A DNA stretch of 64,000 bases from Acinetobacter lwoffii. Lineage in GTDB: Bacteria > Pseudomonadota > Gammaproteobacteria > Pseudomonadales > Moraxellaceae. Both the position numbers and the translations under genes were made by a program. Positions 46,287-55,826 of the stretch are shown in pieces. The stretch lies in the NCBI RefSeq assembly GCF_024129435.1, contig NZ_JAMXXN010000008.1:62001-126000 (forward strand), in the 5' to 3' direction. Positions within the stretch are counted from its first letter, which is position 1, and every line of letters begins with the position of its first letter. The notes below the pieces were generated by a model. It was given only the letters and a program-made list of their open reading frames with translations. It did no database searches and had not been told where the DNA came from.

Positions 46287-49200
46287 ATGCACTTTGTTCA
46301 TCTTGGTATTCATACAGAATTTTCGATTACTGAATCCATCGTACGGATACCTGACTTGGTCAAAGCTGCCGAAAAAGAACAGATGCCTGCCCTTGCGCTC
46401 ACGGATCTTTCTAACCTGCATGCTGCCGTCAAGTTCTATGGCAAATGTCTGGGCAAAGGCATCAAGCCGATTCTGGGTTCCGAAATTCGCCTGAATGATG
46501 CCGAACATCGCATGACCTTATTGGCCATGACCAATACCGGCTGGCGTAATTTGACTGAACTGGTATCTGAAGGCTTTATCAGTGGTCAGCAACTGGATAT
46601 CCCCTGCGTTCAAAAACAATGGATTTTAAATCAGCCTGAGGACATGATTGCCCTGCTCGGTATGCACTCCGATGTCGGCAAAATGCTGATGAGTTCAAAT
46701 CCGCAAAAAGCCGAACCGCTGCTGGAAGAGTGGGTCGAAAAATTTGGCAATCGTGTTTATCTCGCCCTGACCCGTACCAATCGTCCGAATGAGGATAACT
46801 TCATTCTGGAAGCCGTTAAGCTGGCAAAAAAATATAATATCGGTGTGGTCGCACATAATGATGTGCATTTCATGACCCGTGAAGATTATGAAGCGCATGA
46901 AGCACGGGTATGTATTGCCGATGGTTATGTGCTCGGTGACAACCGCCGCCCTAAAACCTATTCACCTGAACAATATTTCAAATCTGCTGAAGAAATGACG
47001 GCGCTGTTCTCGGATATTCCATCTGCGATTGAGAACACCTATCACATTGCCAAACGCTGTAATGTGACACTGCAACTGGGTAAATACTTCCTACCAGATT
47101 ACCCAATTCCTGAAGGTCATACCATTGACACCTTCTTTGCACACTTATCCAAAGAAGGTCTGGAAGAACGCCTGAATTTCCTGTATCCGCCTGAACAACG
47201 TGATGAAGACTGGCCGGACATTCGCAAGCCTTATGATGAGCGTATCGAATACGAGATCAATATCATTAACTCGATGGGATTCCCGGGCTACTTCCTGATC
47301 GTCATGGACTTCATTCAGTGGTCGAAAAGTAACGGCGTTCCGGTAGGTCCGGGGCGTGGTTCAGGTGCAGGCTCACTGGTGGCCTACAGCTTAAAAATTA
47401 CCGATCTTGACCCGCTGCGTTATGAACTGCTGTTTGAACGTTTCTTGAACCCGGAACGTGTCTCGATGCCCGACTTTGACGTCGATTTCTGTATCGCAGG
47501 CCGTGACCGCGTAATTGACTATGTAGCACGTACCTATGGTCGTGATGCGGTCTCCCAGATTGCAACCTTCGGTACCATGGCGGCCAAAGGTGCGATTCGT
47601 GATGTTGCCCGCGTTTTGGGTAAATCTTATGGTCTGGCGGATCGTATTTCGAAAATGATCCCGACCAAGCCTTTAGGTCTAAGCCTGCTTGAGTCGCTGG
47701 AAGCTGAACCTCAGCTTAAAGATATCGTCACCAATCCATCCAATCCAGATCATGACGATGCAGCCGAAATCTGGGAAATGGCACTAAAACTGGAAGGTAT
47801 TACCCGAAACACCGGTAAACATGCTGGTGGTGTGGTGATCTCGCCAACCAAAATTACCGATTTCTCTGCGGTCATGTGTGATGCCGATGGTACCGGACGC
47901 GTGGCACAGTTCGATAAAGACGATGTCGAATCTGCAGGTCTGGTGAAGTTTGACTTCTTGGGTCTGCGTAACCTGACCGTGATTGAAGATGCGGTTAAAA
48001 ATATTAATAAACGCATCAAAGCGGATAAACCTTTAGATATTGCTTATATCCCGCTTGAAGATAAAGACGCATATCTGGTCTTCGCCAATGCCAACACTAC
48101 TGCGGTATTCCAGTTTGAATCCGTGGGCATGAAGAAGATGCTGAAAGAGGCACGCCCGAGCAAGTTTGAAGAAATTATTGCCTTCGTGTCACTATACCGT
48201 CCAGGCCCGATGGATCTGATTCCTGACTTTATCCACCGGATGCATGGTGGCGATTTTGAATATCTGCATCCATTGCTTGAAGGCGTGCTAGAACCCACGT
48301 ACGGGATTATGGTGTATCAGGAACAGGTAATGCAGGCTGCACAGTACTGTGCCGGCTATACCCTTGGTGGCGCGGACTTGTTACGTCGTGCCATGGGTAA
48401 GAAAAAACCGGAAGAAATGGTCAAACAGCGCCAGATCTTTATTGAAGGTGCATCGAAAAAAGACATTGATGAAGCCACGGCCAACCATATCTTCGACTAT
48501 ATGGAAAAGTTCGCCGGCTATGGTTTTAACAAATCGCATGCTGCTGCCTATGCTTTGGTTGCCTACCAGACCGCATGGCTGAAAGCACATTATCCGGCGG
48601 AATTCCTGTCTGCGGTATTGACCTCGGAGATGCAGAACACCGATAACGTGGTATTCCTGATTGATGACTGTCGCAAGAATAATCTGGAAGTTTTACCACC
48701 GTCAGTGAATATGTCGCTGTATCAATTCCATGCTATCGATGAGCAAACCATTGTCTATGGTCTGGGTGCGATCAAAGGCGTCGGTGAAGCGGCGATGCAG
48801 TCGGTGATTGACTCGCGTGCGCAAGAAGGTCCATTCCGTGACTTGTTTGATTTCTGTCACCGTATTGATCTGAAAAAAATCAATAAGCGTACTCTGGAAG
48901 CACTGATTCGTTCAGGCGCACTGGATTGCTTAGGCATTGACCGCGCCGACCTGATGGCGCAACTGCCTGAAGCGGTTCAAGCTGCGGAACAGGCACGTTC
49001 CAATCGTGAAACCGGCATCATGGACCTGTTTGGCGAAGTTGAAGAAGTTCAGCGCAAGCCATCTAAACCGGTCAAGCCATGGGCGGATGAAGTTCGCCTG
49101 AAAGGTGAAAAAGACACGCTTGGCCTGTATCTGACTGGCCACCCGATTGATGTGTATCGCAATGAGCTGAAAGCCTTTGTGCCTTGTCAGATCAATGAGC

Positions 49201-49859
49201 TGACGCCGACCCGCCGTGGCGTGACCACCGTGTTTGCAGGACTGGTGGTGGATATTGCCAATTTCCCGAACCGAATGATGATGACCCTGGATGATGGTAC
49301 GGCACGGATTGAGATTTCGGCCAATCACGAACGCTTCAACCGCTTTAAAGAGATTATCCAGCTCGATAAAGTGGTGGTGATTGAAGGCGAAATCTATGAG
49401 CGTGAAGGCTTTGACCGTCCGATGGGACGTCTCACCAAAGCATTTAGCCTGAATGAAATTCGTCAGAAACGTGCCAATAGCATCAAGATTATCCTCAGAG
49501 CCGAGCATTTCAGCAAGAGCTTGAGCCGTGACTTGCAGCAGATTCTGACTCCTTATTGCAATGTCGATATGTCGGCACATATTCCGGTGATTCTATATCT
49601 GGATTACCCGTATGCCACGACTGAACTGCATCTGGGTCTCAACTGGAAAGTCGCCCCACTGGATGAGCTCCTAGCCAAATTGCGTGATTATTTTGGTAAA
49701 GAAGCCTTGCATATTGAGTATCAGGTCAAGTCCAAAGCTGCCAAAGCCGTGTCCTATGAACAGGCCAAGCCGGTGGATATTCCTCCGCCGCCTGTGGGCA
49801 TGAGCATGGATGATGCACTGAAACTGTATCAGGCTGAATCCCAGCCGCAATATTCATAA
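46287..49859 (+). CDS. dnaE: DNA polymerase III subunit alpha
   Basis: A 1190-residue replicative polymerase. PHP domain at residues 1-280 (MHFVHLGIHTEFSITESIV, ALTDLSNLHAAVKFY). The palm carries GPGRGSGAGSLVAYSLKITD and the catalytic aspartates in PDFDVDFCIAGRDRVIDY. Fingers contain ...TRNTGKHAGGVVI and YQEQVMQAAQYCAGYTLGGADLLRRAMGKKK. A helix-hairpin-helix lies near 830-880, and an OB fold (TTVFAGLVVDIANFPNRMMM) near 985-1060. The length is normal for gammaproteobacterial DnaE. In E. coli dnaE lies near lpxA-lpxB; here they are over 30 kb apart. Confidence 0.97.
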   Translation: MHFVHLGIHTEFSITESIVRIPDLVKAAEKEQMPALALTDLSNLHAAVKFYGKCLGKGIKPILGSEIRLNDAEHRMTLLAMTNTGWRNLTELVSEGFISGQQLDIPCVQKQWILNQPEDMIALLGMHSDVGKMLMSSNPQKAEPLLEEWVEKFGNRVYLALTRTNRPNEDNFILEAVKLAKKYNIGVVAHNDVHFMTREDYEAHEARVCIADGYVLGDNRRPKTYSPEQYFKSAEEMTALFSDIPSAIENTYHIAKRCNVTLQLGKYFLPDYPIPEGHTIDTFFAHLSKEGLEERLNFLYPPEQRDEDWPDIRKPYDERIEYEINIINSMGFPGYFLIVMDFIQWSKSNGVPVGPGRGSGAGSLVAYSLKITDLDPLRYELLFERFLNPERVSMPDFDVDFCIAGRDRVIDYVARTYGRDAVSQIATFGTMAAKGAIRDVARVLGKSYGLADRISKMIPTKPLGLSLLESLEAEPQLKDIVTNPSNPDHDDAAEIWEMALKLEGITRNTGKHAGGVVISPTKITDFSAVMCDADGTGRVAQFDKDDVESAGLVKFDFLGLRNLTVIEDAVKNINKRIKADKPLDIAYIPLEDKDAYLVFANANTTAVFQFESVGMKKMLKEARPSKFEEIIAFVSLYRPGPMDLIPDFIHRMHGGDFEYLHPLLEGVLEPTYGIMVYQEQVMQAAQYCAGYTLGGADLLRRAMGKKKPEEMVKQRQIFIEGASKKDIDEATANHIFDYMEKFAGYGFNKSHAAAYALVAYQTAWLKAHYPAEFLSAVLTSEMQNTDNVVFLIDDCRKNNLEVLPPSVNMSLYQFHAIDEQTIVYGLGAIKGVGEAAMQSVIDSRAQEGPFRDLFDFCHRIDLKKINKRTLEALIRSGALDCLGIDRADLMAQLPEAVQAAEQARSNRETGIMDLFGEVEEVQRKPSKPVKPWADEVRLKGEKDTLGLYLTGHPIDVYRNELKAFVPCQINELTPTRRGVTTVFAGLVVDIANFPNRMMMTLDDGTARIEISANHERFNRFKEIIQLDKVVVIEGEIYEREGFDRPMGRLTKAFSLNEIRQKRANSIKIILRAEHFSKSLSRDLQQILTPYCNVDMSAHIPVILYLDYPYATTELHLGLNWKVAPLDELLAKLRDYFGKEALHIEYQVKSKAAKAVSYEQAKPVDIPPPPVGMSMDDALKLYQAESQPQYS

Positions 49860-49896
49860 ATCCTGATCTTTAAAACACCTTAAAATTGGAATCCTC

Positions 49897-50745
49897 ATGA
49901 GTCAAATTGACAATGCTGCTGTTTCAGCACATCTCTCCCATGTGCGTATTGTCATGGTCAATACCACTTTACCTGCCAATATCGGCAGTGCCCTACGTGC
50001 CATGAAAACCATGGGCTTGTCTAAGCTGGTTCTGGTGGCACCGAAAACCTATCCACATCCGGATATTGATGCGCTGGCCGCGGGTGCAACTGACCTGATC
50101 GAGCAGATCGAGATTGTAGAAACACTTGAAGATGCCATTAAAGACTGTCAGATTGTATTCGGTACTAGCGCACGCAGCCGTACCATTCCCTGGCCGCTGT
50201 TAGATGTGCGCCCTGCCGCTGAAAAAGCCATGACCGCCGTGGTACAAGATCAGCAGGAAGTCGCGATTCTATTTGGCCGTGAAGACCGTGGTCTGACCAA
50301 TGAAGAACTGGCGATGGCCAATTATCATCTGACTATTCCTGTAAATACTGACTATGGCGTATTGAATGTGGCTCAGGCGATTCAGGTGATCTGCTATGAA
50401 ATGCGCATGGCGACGATGAGTCAAATTGAACAGCCACGTGATGCTAAAGCGACCATGCAAGTCATTGATGGCATTGAAATGGAATGGGATGAACCTTTGG
50501 TCAACCATGCCCAGATGGAACAGTTCTACCCGCACTTGGAAAAAATGCTGGCAGAAATTGAATTTATGGACCCAAAAAATCCAAGATTATTGCCTTTACG
50601 CTTGCGTCGTCTCTTTGGACGTATACAATTAGATCGTATGGAATATCACTTACTTCGTGGTATTTTTAGCCGTGTTCAGGCATTGAACAACGGCACCTGG
50701 AAAAAATCTTCACACACATCATCACAGGACGAGGATCAAATCTAA
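49897..50745 (+). CDS. trmJ: tRNA (cytidine/uridine-2'-O-)-methyltransferase TrmJ
   Basis: A 282-residue SPOUT methyltransferase that modifies position 32 of several tRNAs. The N-terminal SPOUT domain (1-165) has [21 protein letters not shown] and the knot motifs [16 protein letters not shown] and [15 protein letters not shown]. The helical C-terminus (200-270) is typical of TrmJ. Its TAA overlaps the cysE ATG by one base. In Pseudomonas trmJ-cysE precedes iscR; the isc genes are not in this place here. Confidence 0.9.
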   Translation: MSQIDNAAVSAHLSHVRIVMVNTTLPANIGSALRAMKTMGLSKLVLVAPKTYPHPDIDALAAGATDLIEQIEIVETLEDAIKDCQIVFGTSARSRTIPWPLLDVRPAAEKAMTAVVQDQQEVAILFGREDRGLTNEELAMANYHLTIPVNTDYGVLNVAQAIQVICYEMRMATMSQIEQPRDAKATMQVIDGIEMEWDEPLVNHAQMEQFYPHLEKMLAEIEFMDPKNPRLLPLRLRRLFGRIQLDRMEYHLLRGIFSRVQALNNGTWKKSSHTSSQDEDQI

Positions 50746-51554
50746 TGCTAAAACAGCTCAAAGAAGATATACAAGCTGTCTTTGCGCGCGATCCTGCAGC
50801 ACGCAATACCTTAGAAGTCTTAACCACTTATCCTGGCATTCATGCGCTGATCATGCATCGCATGGCACATGAGCTATGGAACAAAGACTGTAAAGGAACT
50901 GCGCGTGCGTTGTCTTCGTTTAGCCGCTTTGCCACCGGCATTGAAATTCATCCCGGCGCAAAAATTGGCCGCCGTTTCTTTATCGATCACGGTATGGGTG
51001 TCGTAATTGGCGAAACTGCTGAAATTGGCGATGACGTGACGCTTTATCACGGCGTGACTTTGGGTGGAACGACCTGGAATAAAGGTAAACGTCATCCGAC
51101 CCTAGAAGATGGCGTGGTGGTCGGTGCTGGTGCCAAGATTCTAGGGCCATTTACCGTGGGTAAAAATGCCAAAGTCGGTTCTAATGCGGTCGTCACCAAA
51201 GCGGTTCCTGAGAACGCCACAGCTGTGGGCAACCCGGCACGTTTTATCACCAAAGACAAACCCAAAGATGATGCTGAAGCGCGTCGTCGTGACTATGCAG
51301 AAAGTATCGGTTTCCAGCCCTATGCCGCAACTGAAGACCAGTCCGATCCGATTTTGGAAGGCATGCGGATTCTGCTGGATCGCATTCAGCAAAATGAAAA
51401 ACGCATGAACAACTTGTGCAATCGTCTTTCTTTGTTAGATCCGACCTTTAACAAGCAGCAACAGGATGGCCAGCCTTTGAGTAAAAAAGAGTTAGAGATT
51501 CTGGAAGAAGCGCGCCGTGAATGTGAAGCGCAAACCAGCCAATCCAAGGCCTGA
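50745..51554 (+). CDS. cysE: Serine O-acetyltransferase
   Basis: A 269-residue hexapeptide-repeat enzyme that makes O-acetylserine for cysteine synthesis. An N-terminal helical domain (1-65) is followed by the left-handed helix with [20 protein letters not shown] and the active-site His in [10 protein letters not shown]. The C-terminal 70 residues are longer than the catalytic core and rich in charged residues, so the usual Ile-ending tail that plugs O-acetylserine sulfhydrylase is not seen; binding to CysK is therefore uncertain. It is translationally coupled to trmJ. Confidence 0.92.
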   Translation: MLKQLKEDIQAVFARDPAARNTLEVLTTYPGIHALIMHRMAHELWNKDCKGTARALSSFSRFATGIEIHPGAKIGRRFFIDHGMGVVIGETAEIGDDVTLYHGVTLGGTTWNKGKRHPTLEDGVVVGAGAKILGPFTVGKNAKVGSNAVVTKAVPENATAVGNPARFITKDKPKDDAEARRRDYAESIGFQPYAATEDQSDPILEGMRILLDRIQQNEKRMNNLCNRLSLLDPTFNKQQQDGQPLSKKELEILEEARRECEAQTSQSKA

Positions 51555-51671
51555 ATATCACACTTCACTCTGTAACACGGGTTTACTTGCATGATGGTTA
51601 TAGTTTTCATAGACTGACGATCATGCAATTTTTGAATAGATGTTTTAAAAATAACAGAATGGATGACTATT

Positions 51672-52622
51672 ATGACCTTTAAGCCCTTGGCACTTGCTTG
51701 CTTAGCATTCACAATTACTGCGTGTTCGATCACTCCTCAGAAATCTGCTGAGAAACCTGTAGACCAAGTGGTTTTTGTAGAGCCTGAACTGTCCCCACCA
51801 TTTTATGCTTTAAATCCATTCAATTATAATGAACCGCCTGAATTTGAAGTGCATTTGAAAAAGGCTGCGGCCCAGCCTGTAACCAAGATGGTGGTGACGG
51901 ATCCTAATGATCCATCCAAGCAATTGACCCTGGATGTGAATAAACTGATTATTCCAGTGGTAGATAGCAATACCCGTGCAATGCGTTATGCAGCACTTGC
52001 CAATTCAAATGAAATCGATATCACCGAAATTGACGATTTCCTGCAAATGGTCGAAGGTAAGGCACGTCATTATCCACCACGTTTCAGCGATCGTCAGGAA
52101 CGCCGTGGCTTTGAAGTCAAATTGCGTGAAGTCACCCGACAACTGGATACTTTAGCAGCCCGTCCAAATGCCTCTTTTGATGTGTTGATGCGTGCTTTTA
52201 AAGCCAGCGTGATGGCACGTAACCTGGATCTGGGTTCAGTTTATACCACCAATTCCCTGACCTATGCCCAGCGCATTCTCAAAATTAACCCGGATGATCC
52301 TGAAGTCAACTTCTGGTTTGGTTTTGGTCTGTCTGAAGGCGGTGGTCAACGTGAAGCCATCGCTTATCTGGACAAAGCCATGAAAGCCGGGGTTCAGGAG
52401 GCTTATCTTTCTGCAGCCAATAACTATATTGCATTAGAACAGAAAAAAAATGCCACTCAAACCTTGGCGAACTATAAGGTGAAATATCCGCAAGAAGCTG
52501 AAGTAGCCGACCGTCTGATTCAGGAAATTGAAAAAAATGGCCGCTGGAATGTTTGGCAAATTCTGCAAACATCAACACCCGCTCCGGCTACAGACCCAGC
52601 AACAGCACCGGTAACCCCATAA
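51672..52622 (+). CDS. Lipoprotein with TPR-like repeats, unknown function
   Basis: A 316-residue protein. Signal peptide type II with lipobox TITAC (Cys18 of this start). The middle part is unannotated, with EIDITEIDDFLQMVEGKARHYPPRF. The last 120 residues contain TPR-like helices (NPDDPEVNFWFGFGLSEGGGQREAIAYLDKAM). A Thr/Pro/Ala-rich tail ends the protein. The start is at ATG 51672 (GGATGA upstream) or three codons earlier at 51663. It has its own terminator and is followed by another lipoprotein gene. Confidence 0.65.
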   Translation: MTFKPLALACLAFTITACSITPQKSAEKPVDQVVFVEPELSPPFYALNPFNYNEPPEFEVHLKKAAAQPVTKMVVTDPNDPSKQLTLDVNKLIIPVVDSNTRAMRYAALANSNEIDITEIDDFLQMVEGKARHYPPRFSDRQERRGFEVKLREVTRQLDTLAARPNASFDVLMRAFKASVMARNLDLGSVYTTNSLTYAQRILKINPDDPEVNFWFGFGLSEGGGQREAIAYLDKAMKAGVQEAYLSAANNYIALEQKKNATQTLANYKVKYPQEAEVADRLIQEIEKNGRWNVWQILQTSTPAPATDPATAPVTP

Positions 52623-52647
52623 TCAAGATTCGCTTCAATTTGATTAC

Positions 52648-52677
52648 AAATAGACTGCTACGGCGGTCTATTTTTAT
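52648..52677 (+). terminator. Rho-independent terminator after the TPR lipoprotein gene
   Basis: AAATAGACTGC / GCGGTCTATTTTT with a TACG tetraloop and one T-G pair. Confidence 0.85.
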
Positions 52678-52742
52678 GGGAAAAAATTAGTAAAATACAA
52701 AACATTATCCCGCTTTATAACTTGAATTCAGTGAAAAGTTTT

Positions 52743-54749
52743 ATGCACGAAAAAATAAATAAAAGATTAATGCTGTGCACTTTACTCATCACCAGCGTAC
52801 TCAGCGGCTGTCAGGTGGTCAGTGTTAAGGAACAGGCCATTAATGTCACGCTGAACAATGAGCGTGACAGCATCTTGACCCGCGACAAGCTTAGCGAAGC
52901 CAGTCTGAATGTGTTGTCCATGACAGGTCGTGAAGCTCAGATCTGTATTGATCAGCCCGAAGAATGTGTGGAAGATCTGAAAAGTATTCCCCAGATTTTA
53001 GATGAACAATTGCTTTCTACAGCAAGTGAATTATATCTAGCCAACTCCTTACAAAATGCCAAGTCTGCCGAATGCAACACAGGTGTTTTAAACAAAACCC
53101 GATCACCGGAAAAACAGCAACAACACAAGCAGAATATCCAGAAATGTCTGGATCAGCAGCTCACTATGCTGGATAAAAGCATTCGTTATAGCTATGCCTA
53201 TCTATTTAAAACCGAGCGTGCGCCGCAAGAGCGTATTTTTGATAACCGCCAGGTTCAGATTCGTGACTTTTATAACCTGGCGATTGCCCATCTGATTCAA
53301 CGCTATGCTGAACGTTATAAAACCAAACAGTCCGGCCAGCGCATTCAGGTCGGTGATAGTGTATATACCATTGATCTGGAAAATTTTCCGCAGCTGAAAA
53401 ACCAGACCATTGAACAGCTGATGTCCACCTATAACATGAACTTTTCCGGCCTGCGTTCTATCACCCGTCGTGATGGTTTTGGTTCAGAATTTTTAGTGGT
53501 CTTACCTGAAGCACAGCAAACCGAGCAGGATAAAAAATATATTGTCGATCCGCTCAAGCACAACTATCCAAATGGTATCAATCCAAACATTCATTCAGCC
53601 CGCTATCTGGCGACCACCATTACCGCTGTACCCAAATCCGCGAATTCGACGGAACAGATTTTATCTACTTCAGAGTTTCACCTGAAACTGTATGATCCTT
53701 ATAAGCATGAAAAGATTAAGGTGGCTTCGAAAGAATATGCGCTGGCCGCCAACTTTTCTGCACCTTACGGCTTATGGCTGGCCGAGAACAATCTGGGGCG
53801 TTTAGCCTATCTGACCCTGATTAATCGCGAAGACAGTCTGAGCATGCCGCATCTGTATATGCTGGAACCTTATAATCCGGACAAGAAAGTGCTGGTATTG
53901 ATTCATGGCTTGGCCAGTAGTCCTGAAGCCTGGATTCGTCTGACCAACGACATTATGGGTGATCCGGTATTAAGGGAAAATTTCCAGGTCTGGCAGGTAT
54001 TTTATTCTACCAATATGCCGATTCTGGAAAGCCGTTTTCAAATTAATGCCCTGGTTCAGCAAGGCTTTGCCCGGGTTGCGAACAATGCACCAGCCAAAAA
54101 AGATGCGGTACTGGTCGGACATAGTATGGGAGGCGTGATTGCCCGTTTAATGGTCAGTCAGGCCGATATTACTCAAGATGCATTCAAGCTGGTACAAAAT
54201 ACCCGCATTGCACAGTTTAAGGATAACCCGCTCTTTAAAGCACGCCTGCAAATGCAGCCTATTCCAAATTTCACCCGGGCCATTTTCTTAGCAACTCCGC
54301 ATCGTGGGACAGAATATGCCGACCGCTGGCATACCAAACTGGCCCGTAAAATTATCCGTATACCGGGTGCATTTTTAGGAGCTTTTGCTGATACCTTACA
54401 AGGCGAAATCGGATTAAAGGACTTTGTCAAAGAACTGGGACATGACCTGATTCAGAATGGTCCAAGCGATCTGAGTGAAAATTCGAAATTTACTGCATTA
54501 ACTAAGGATATTCAGCCTTCTAAAAATATCAAATTTCATTCTATTATCGGCAATACCGTAGATACGCAAGATACCAAGCTCATGAGCGATGATATCGTTT
54601 CATACGAAAGTGCTTACTTGGAAGGTGCTGTATCTAGCAAAGTGATTAAGGGTGGCCACTCGATTCAGGAAACGCCTGAAGCCGTGCTGGAATTACGCCG
54701 GATTCTCAGATTACATCTCTCAGACCTCGGTCTTTATGATCCGGAATAA
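52743..54749 (+). CDS. Alpha/beta-hydrolase lipoprotein (putative lipase/esterase)
   Basis: A 668-residue envelope lipoprotein. Lipobox VLSGC with Cys23. About 350 residues of unassigned sequence precede an alpha/beta-hydrolase domain. The oxyanion region is VLVLIHGLASSPEAW (His near 388), the nucleophile elbow VGHSMGG (Ser461), and the probable catalytic His lies in VIKGGHSIQETPEAV near the C-terminus. This arrangement resembles PGAP1/lipase class hydrolases. Substrate unknown. ATG 52743 is chosen; a TTG seven codons earlier has no ribosome site. A terminator follows at 54773. Confidence 0.75.
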   Translation: MHEKINKRLMLCTLLITSVLSGCQVVSVKEQAINVTLNNERDSILTRDKLSEASLNVLSMTGREAQICIDQPEECVEDLKSIPQILDEQLLSTASELYLANSLQNAKSAECNTGVLNKTRSPEKQQQHKQNIQKCLDQQLTMLDKSIRYSYAYLFKTERAPQERIFDNRQVQIRDFYNLAIAHLIQRYAERYKTKQSGQRIQVGDSVYTIDLENFPQLKNQTIEQLMSTYNMNFSGLRSITRRDGFGSEFLVVLPEAQQTEQDKKYIVDPLKHNYPNGINPNIHSARYLATTITAVPKSANSTEQILSTSEFHLKLYDPYKHEKIKVASKEYALAANFSAPYGLWLAENNLGRLAYLTLINREDSLSMPHLYMLEPYNPDKKVLVLIHGLASSPEAWIRLTNDIMGDPVLRENFQVWQVFYSTNMPILESRFQINALVQQGFARVANNAPAKKDAVLVGHSMGGVIARLMVSQADITQDAFKLVQNTRIAQFKDNPLFKARLQMQPIPNFTRAIFLATPHRGTEYADRWHTKLARKIIRIPGAFLGAFADTLQGEIGLKDFVKELGHDLIQNGPSDLSENSKFTALTKDIQPSKNIKFHSIIGNTVDTQDTKLMSDDIVSYESAYLEGAVSSKVIKGGHSIQETPEAVLELRRILRLHLSDLGLYDPE

Positions 54750-54772
54750 ACTATCGTCTTGATTTAGACTTG

Positions 54773-54807
54773 CCACCGCATGTTCGCATCCGGTGGTTTA
54801 TTTTTTT
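54773..54807 (+). terminator. Rho-independent terminator after the hydrolase lipoprotein gene
   Basis: CCACCG / CGGTGG with a 12-base loop, then TTTATTTTTTT. Confidence 0.8.
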
Positions 54808-55323
54808 AAAATTGCAAATAATGTTGAATAAGAAGCCATAGCGACAGCTCTGAGCGCTGACTTAAACATTCATCTGGAATTTCATTTCTTTCTAAAAATT
54901 AAATTTGATAGACTTGCTGCAATAAAGCTTTAAAGCTGAATTGAATCAGCAGATTCATTTCACATTTTCGATCTCCTGTGCTCAATCATATGGGATTGGC
55001 CTTATTGAAAATGCGCTTTAAATTTCCCTGCATAGCCTATTGAGCAGTATTTGCATTTATCTCTTGTTGAAAGGATTTATTTTTAATGACCAGTTCAGAA
55101 ATTATGGCTGATCTTTCTACCTTAACGCCCATGATGCATTAGTGTTAATAATTTGTTTTTAATTATTTTTTATTCTCCCAACACAATAAGGTATACCATA
55201 AGGTACACTTATAAAAAATCAAATTTAAAATACTATCAACTTTTTAAAATCTTATGTTACGTAACTATAAGCAACTAATTCCACTTAAAGTAGTCTTGTG
55301 ACAGCCGATATCTAAATACGTTC
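54808..55323. other. Gene-poor region left of the IS remnants
   Basis: About 500 AT-rich bases. Apart from one 18-codon frame with a good ribosome site (55086-55142), nothing codes. The junk-like character and the following transposase scars suggest a deletion or insertion hot spot. Confidence 0.5.
55086..55142 (+). other. 18-codon frame with a strong ribosome site, possibly a truncated gene start
   Basis: ATG at 55086 is preceded by AAGGA at 10 bases. The peptide is MTSSEIMADLSTLTPMMH and then TAG. It may be the start of a gene destroyed by the adjacent IS events. It is too short to assign. Confidence 0.3.
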
Positions 55324-55593
55324 CATTCTCCTGATAAGGGGTATGATGCTGAGCACATTAGAATATATGCCCAGAACAAGGACATGATTCCCATCATTCC
55401 TATGAGATCAAATAGTAAAAGATCGAATAAGGAGCTTGATAAATATCTATATAAATTAAGACATTTAGTTAAAAATTTGTTTGCGAGATTGAAACATTTC
55501 CGAGCGATTGCAACCCGATTTGATAAGCTTGCACGAAATTATCAGTCTATGATTTACATTGCTTGCATGTTTATTTGGTGTAAAGCCAAATGA
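55324..55593 (+). mobile_element. IS5-family transposase remnant (IS427-like C-terminus)
   Basis: About 89 codons of the C-terminal end of a DDE transposase: DKGYDAEHIR (one conserved Asp), then KYLYKLRHLVKNLFARLKHF, RAIATRFDKLARNYQSM and the final FIWCK. The DDE glutamate position is replaced by Asn-Leu (usually ENAF). The N-terminal two thirds and the left inverted repeat are missing. Clearly dead. Confidence 0.85.
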
Positions 55594-55605
55594 GGACACG
55601 CCCTA

Positions 55606-55722
55606 GGAGATAAACTCAGTGCAAGGAGTTTTGATAGTCAAGTGAATGAGATTCATGCACGTGTAGCAGTCCTCAACAGATTTACGGAATTAGGTCGACC
55701 ACTTACCCAAGTTATGCCTTAA
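55606..55722 (+). mobile_element. Second IS5-family transposase remnant (IS903-like C-terminus)
   Basis: In another frame directly after the first remnant: GDKLSARSFDSQVNEIHARV followed by AVLNRFTELGRPLTQVMP and TAA at 55720. This is the C-terminal tail of IS903-group transposases. Only about 38 codons remain. A matching terminal repeat lies 50 bases further on. Confidence 0.7.
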
Positions 55723-55757
55723 ATTTGGCTTAATTAGGGGCACTTTGCATTTCAAAT

Positions 55758-55774
55758 CTTTGTGCAACAAAGCC
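55758..55774. repeat. Terminal inverted repeat of the IS903-like remnant
   Basis: Read on the minus strand from 55774: GGCTTTGTTGCACAAAG, the typical right end of IS903-group IS5 elements. The opposite end was not found. Confidence 0.65.
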
Positions 55775-55784
55775 AACCACCTAT

Positions 55785-55820
55785 AAAAACAGACTAATAT
55801 TAAGTTAGTCTGTTTTTATA
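55785..55820. terminator. Bidirectional terminator at the end of the qui operon
   Basis: AAAAACAGACTAA (55785-55797) and TTAGTCTGTTTTT (55805-55817) form a perfect 13-bp stem. It lies between the IS terminal repeat and the quiA stop. Confidence 0.92.
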
Positions 55821-55826
55821 TCTATT

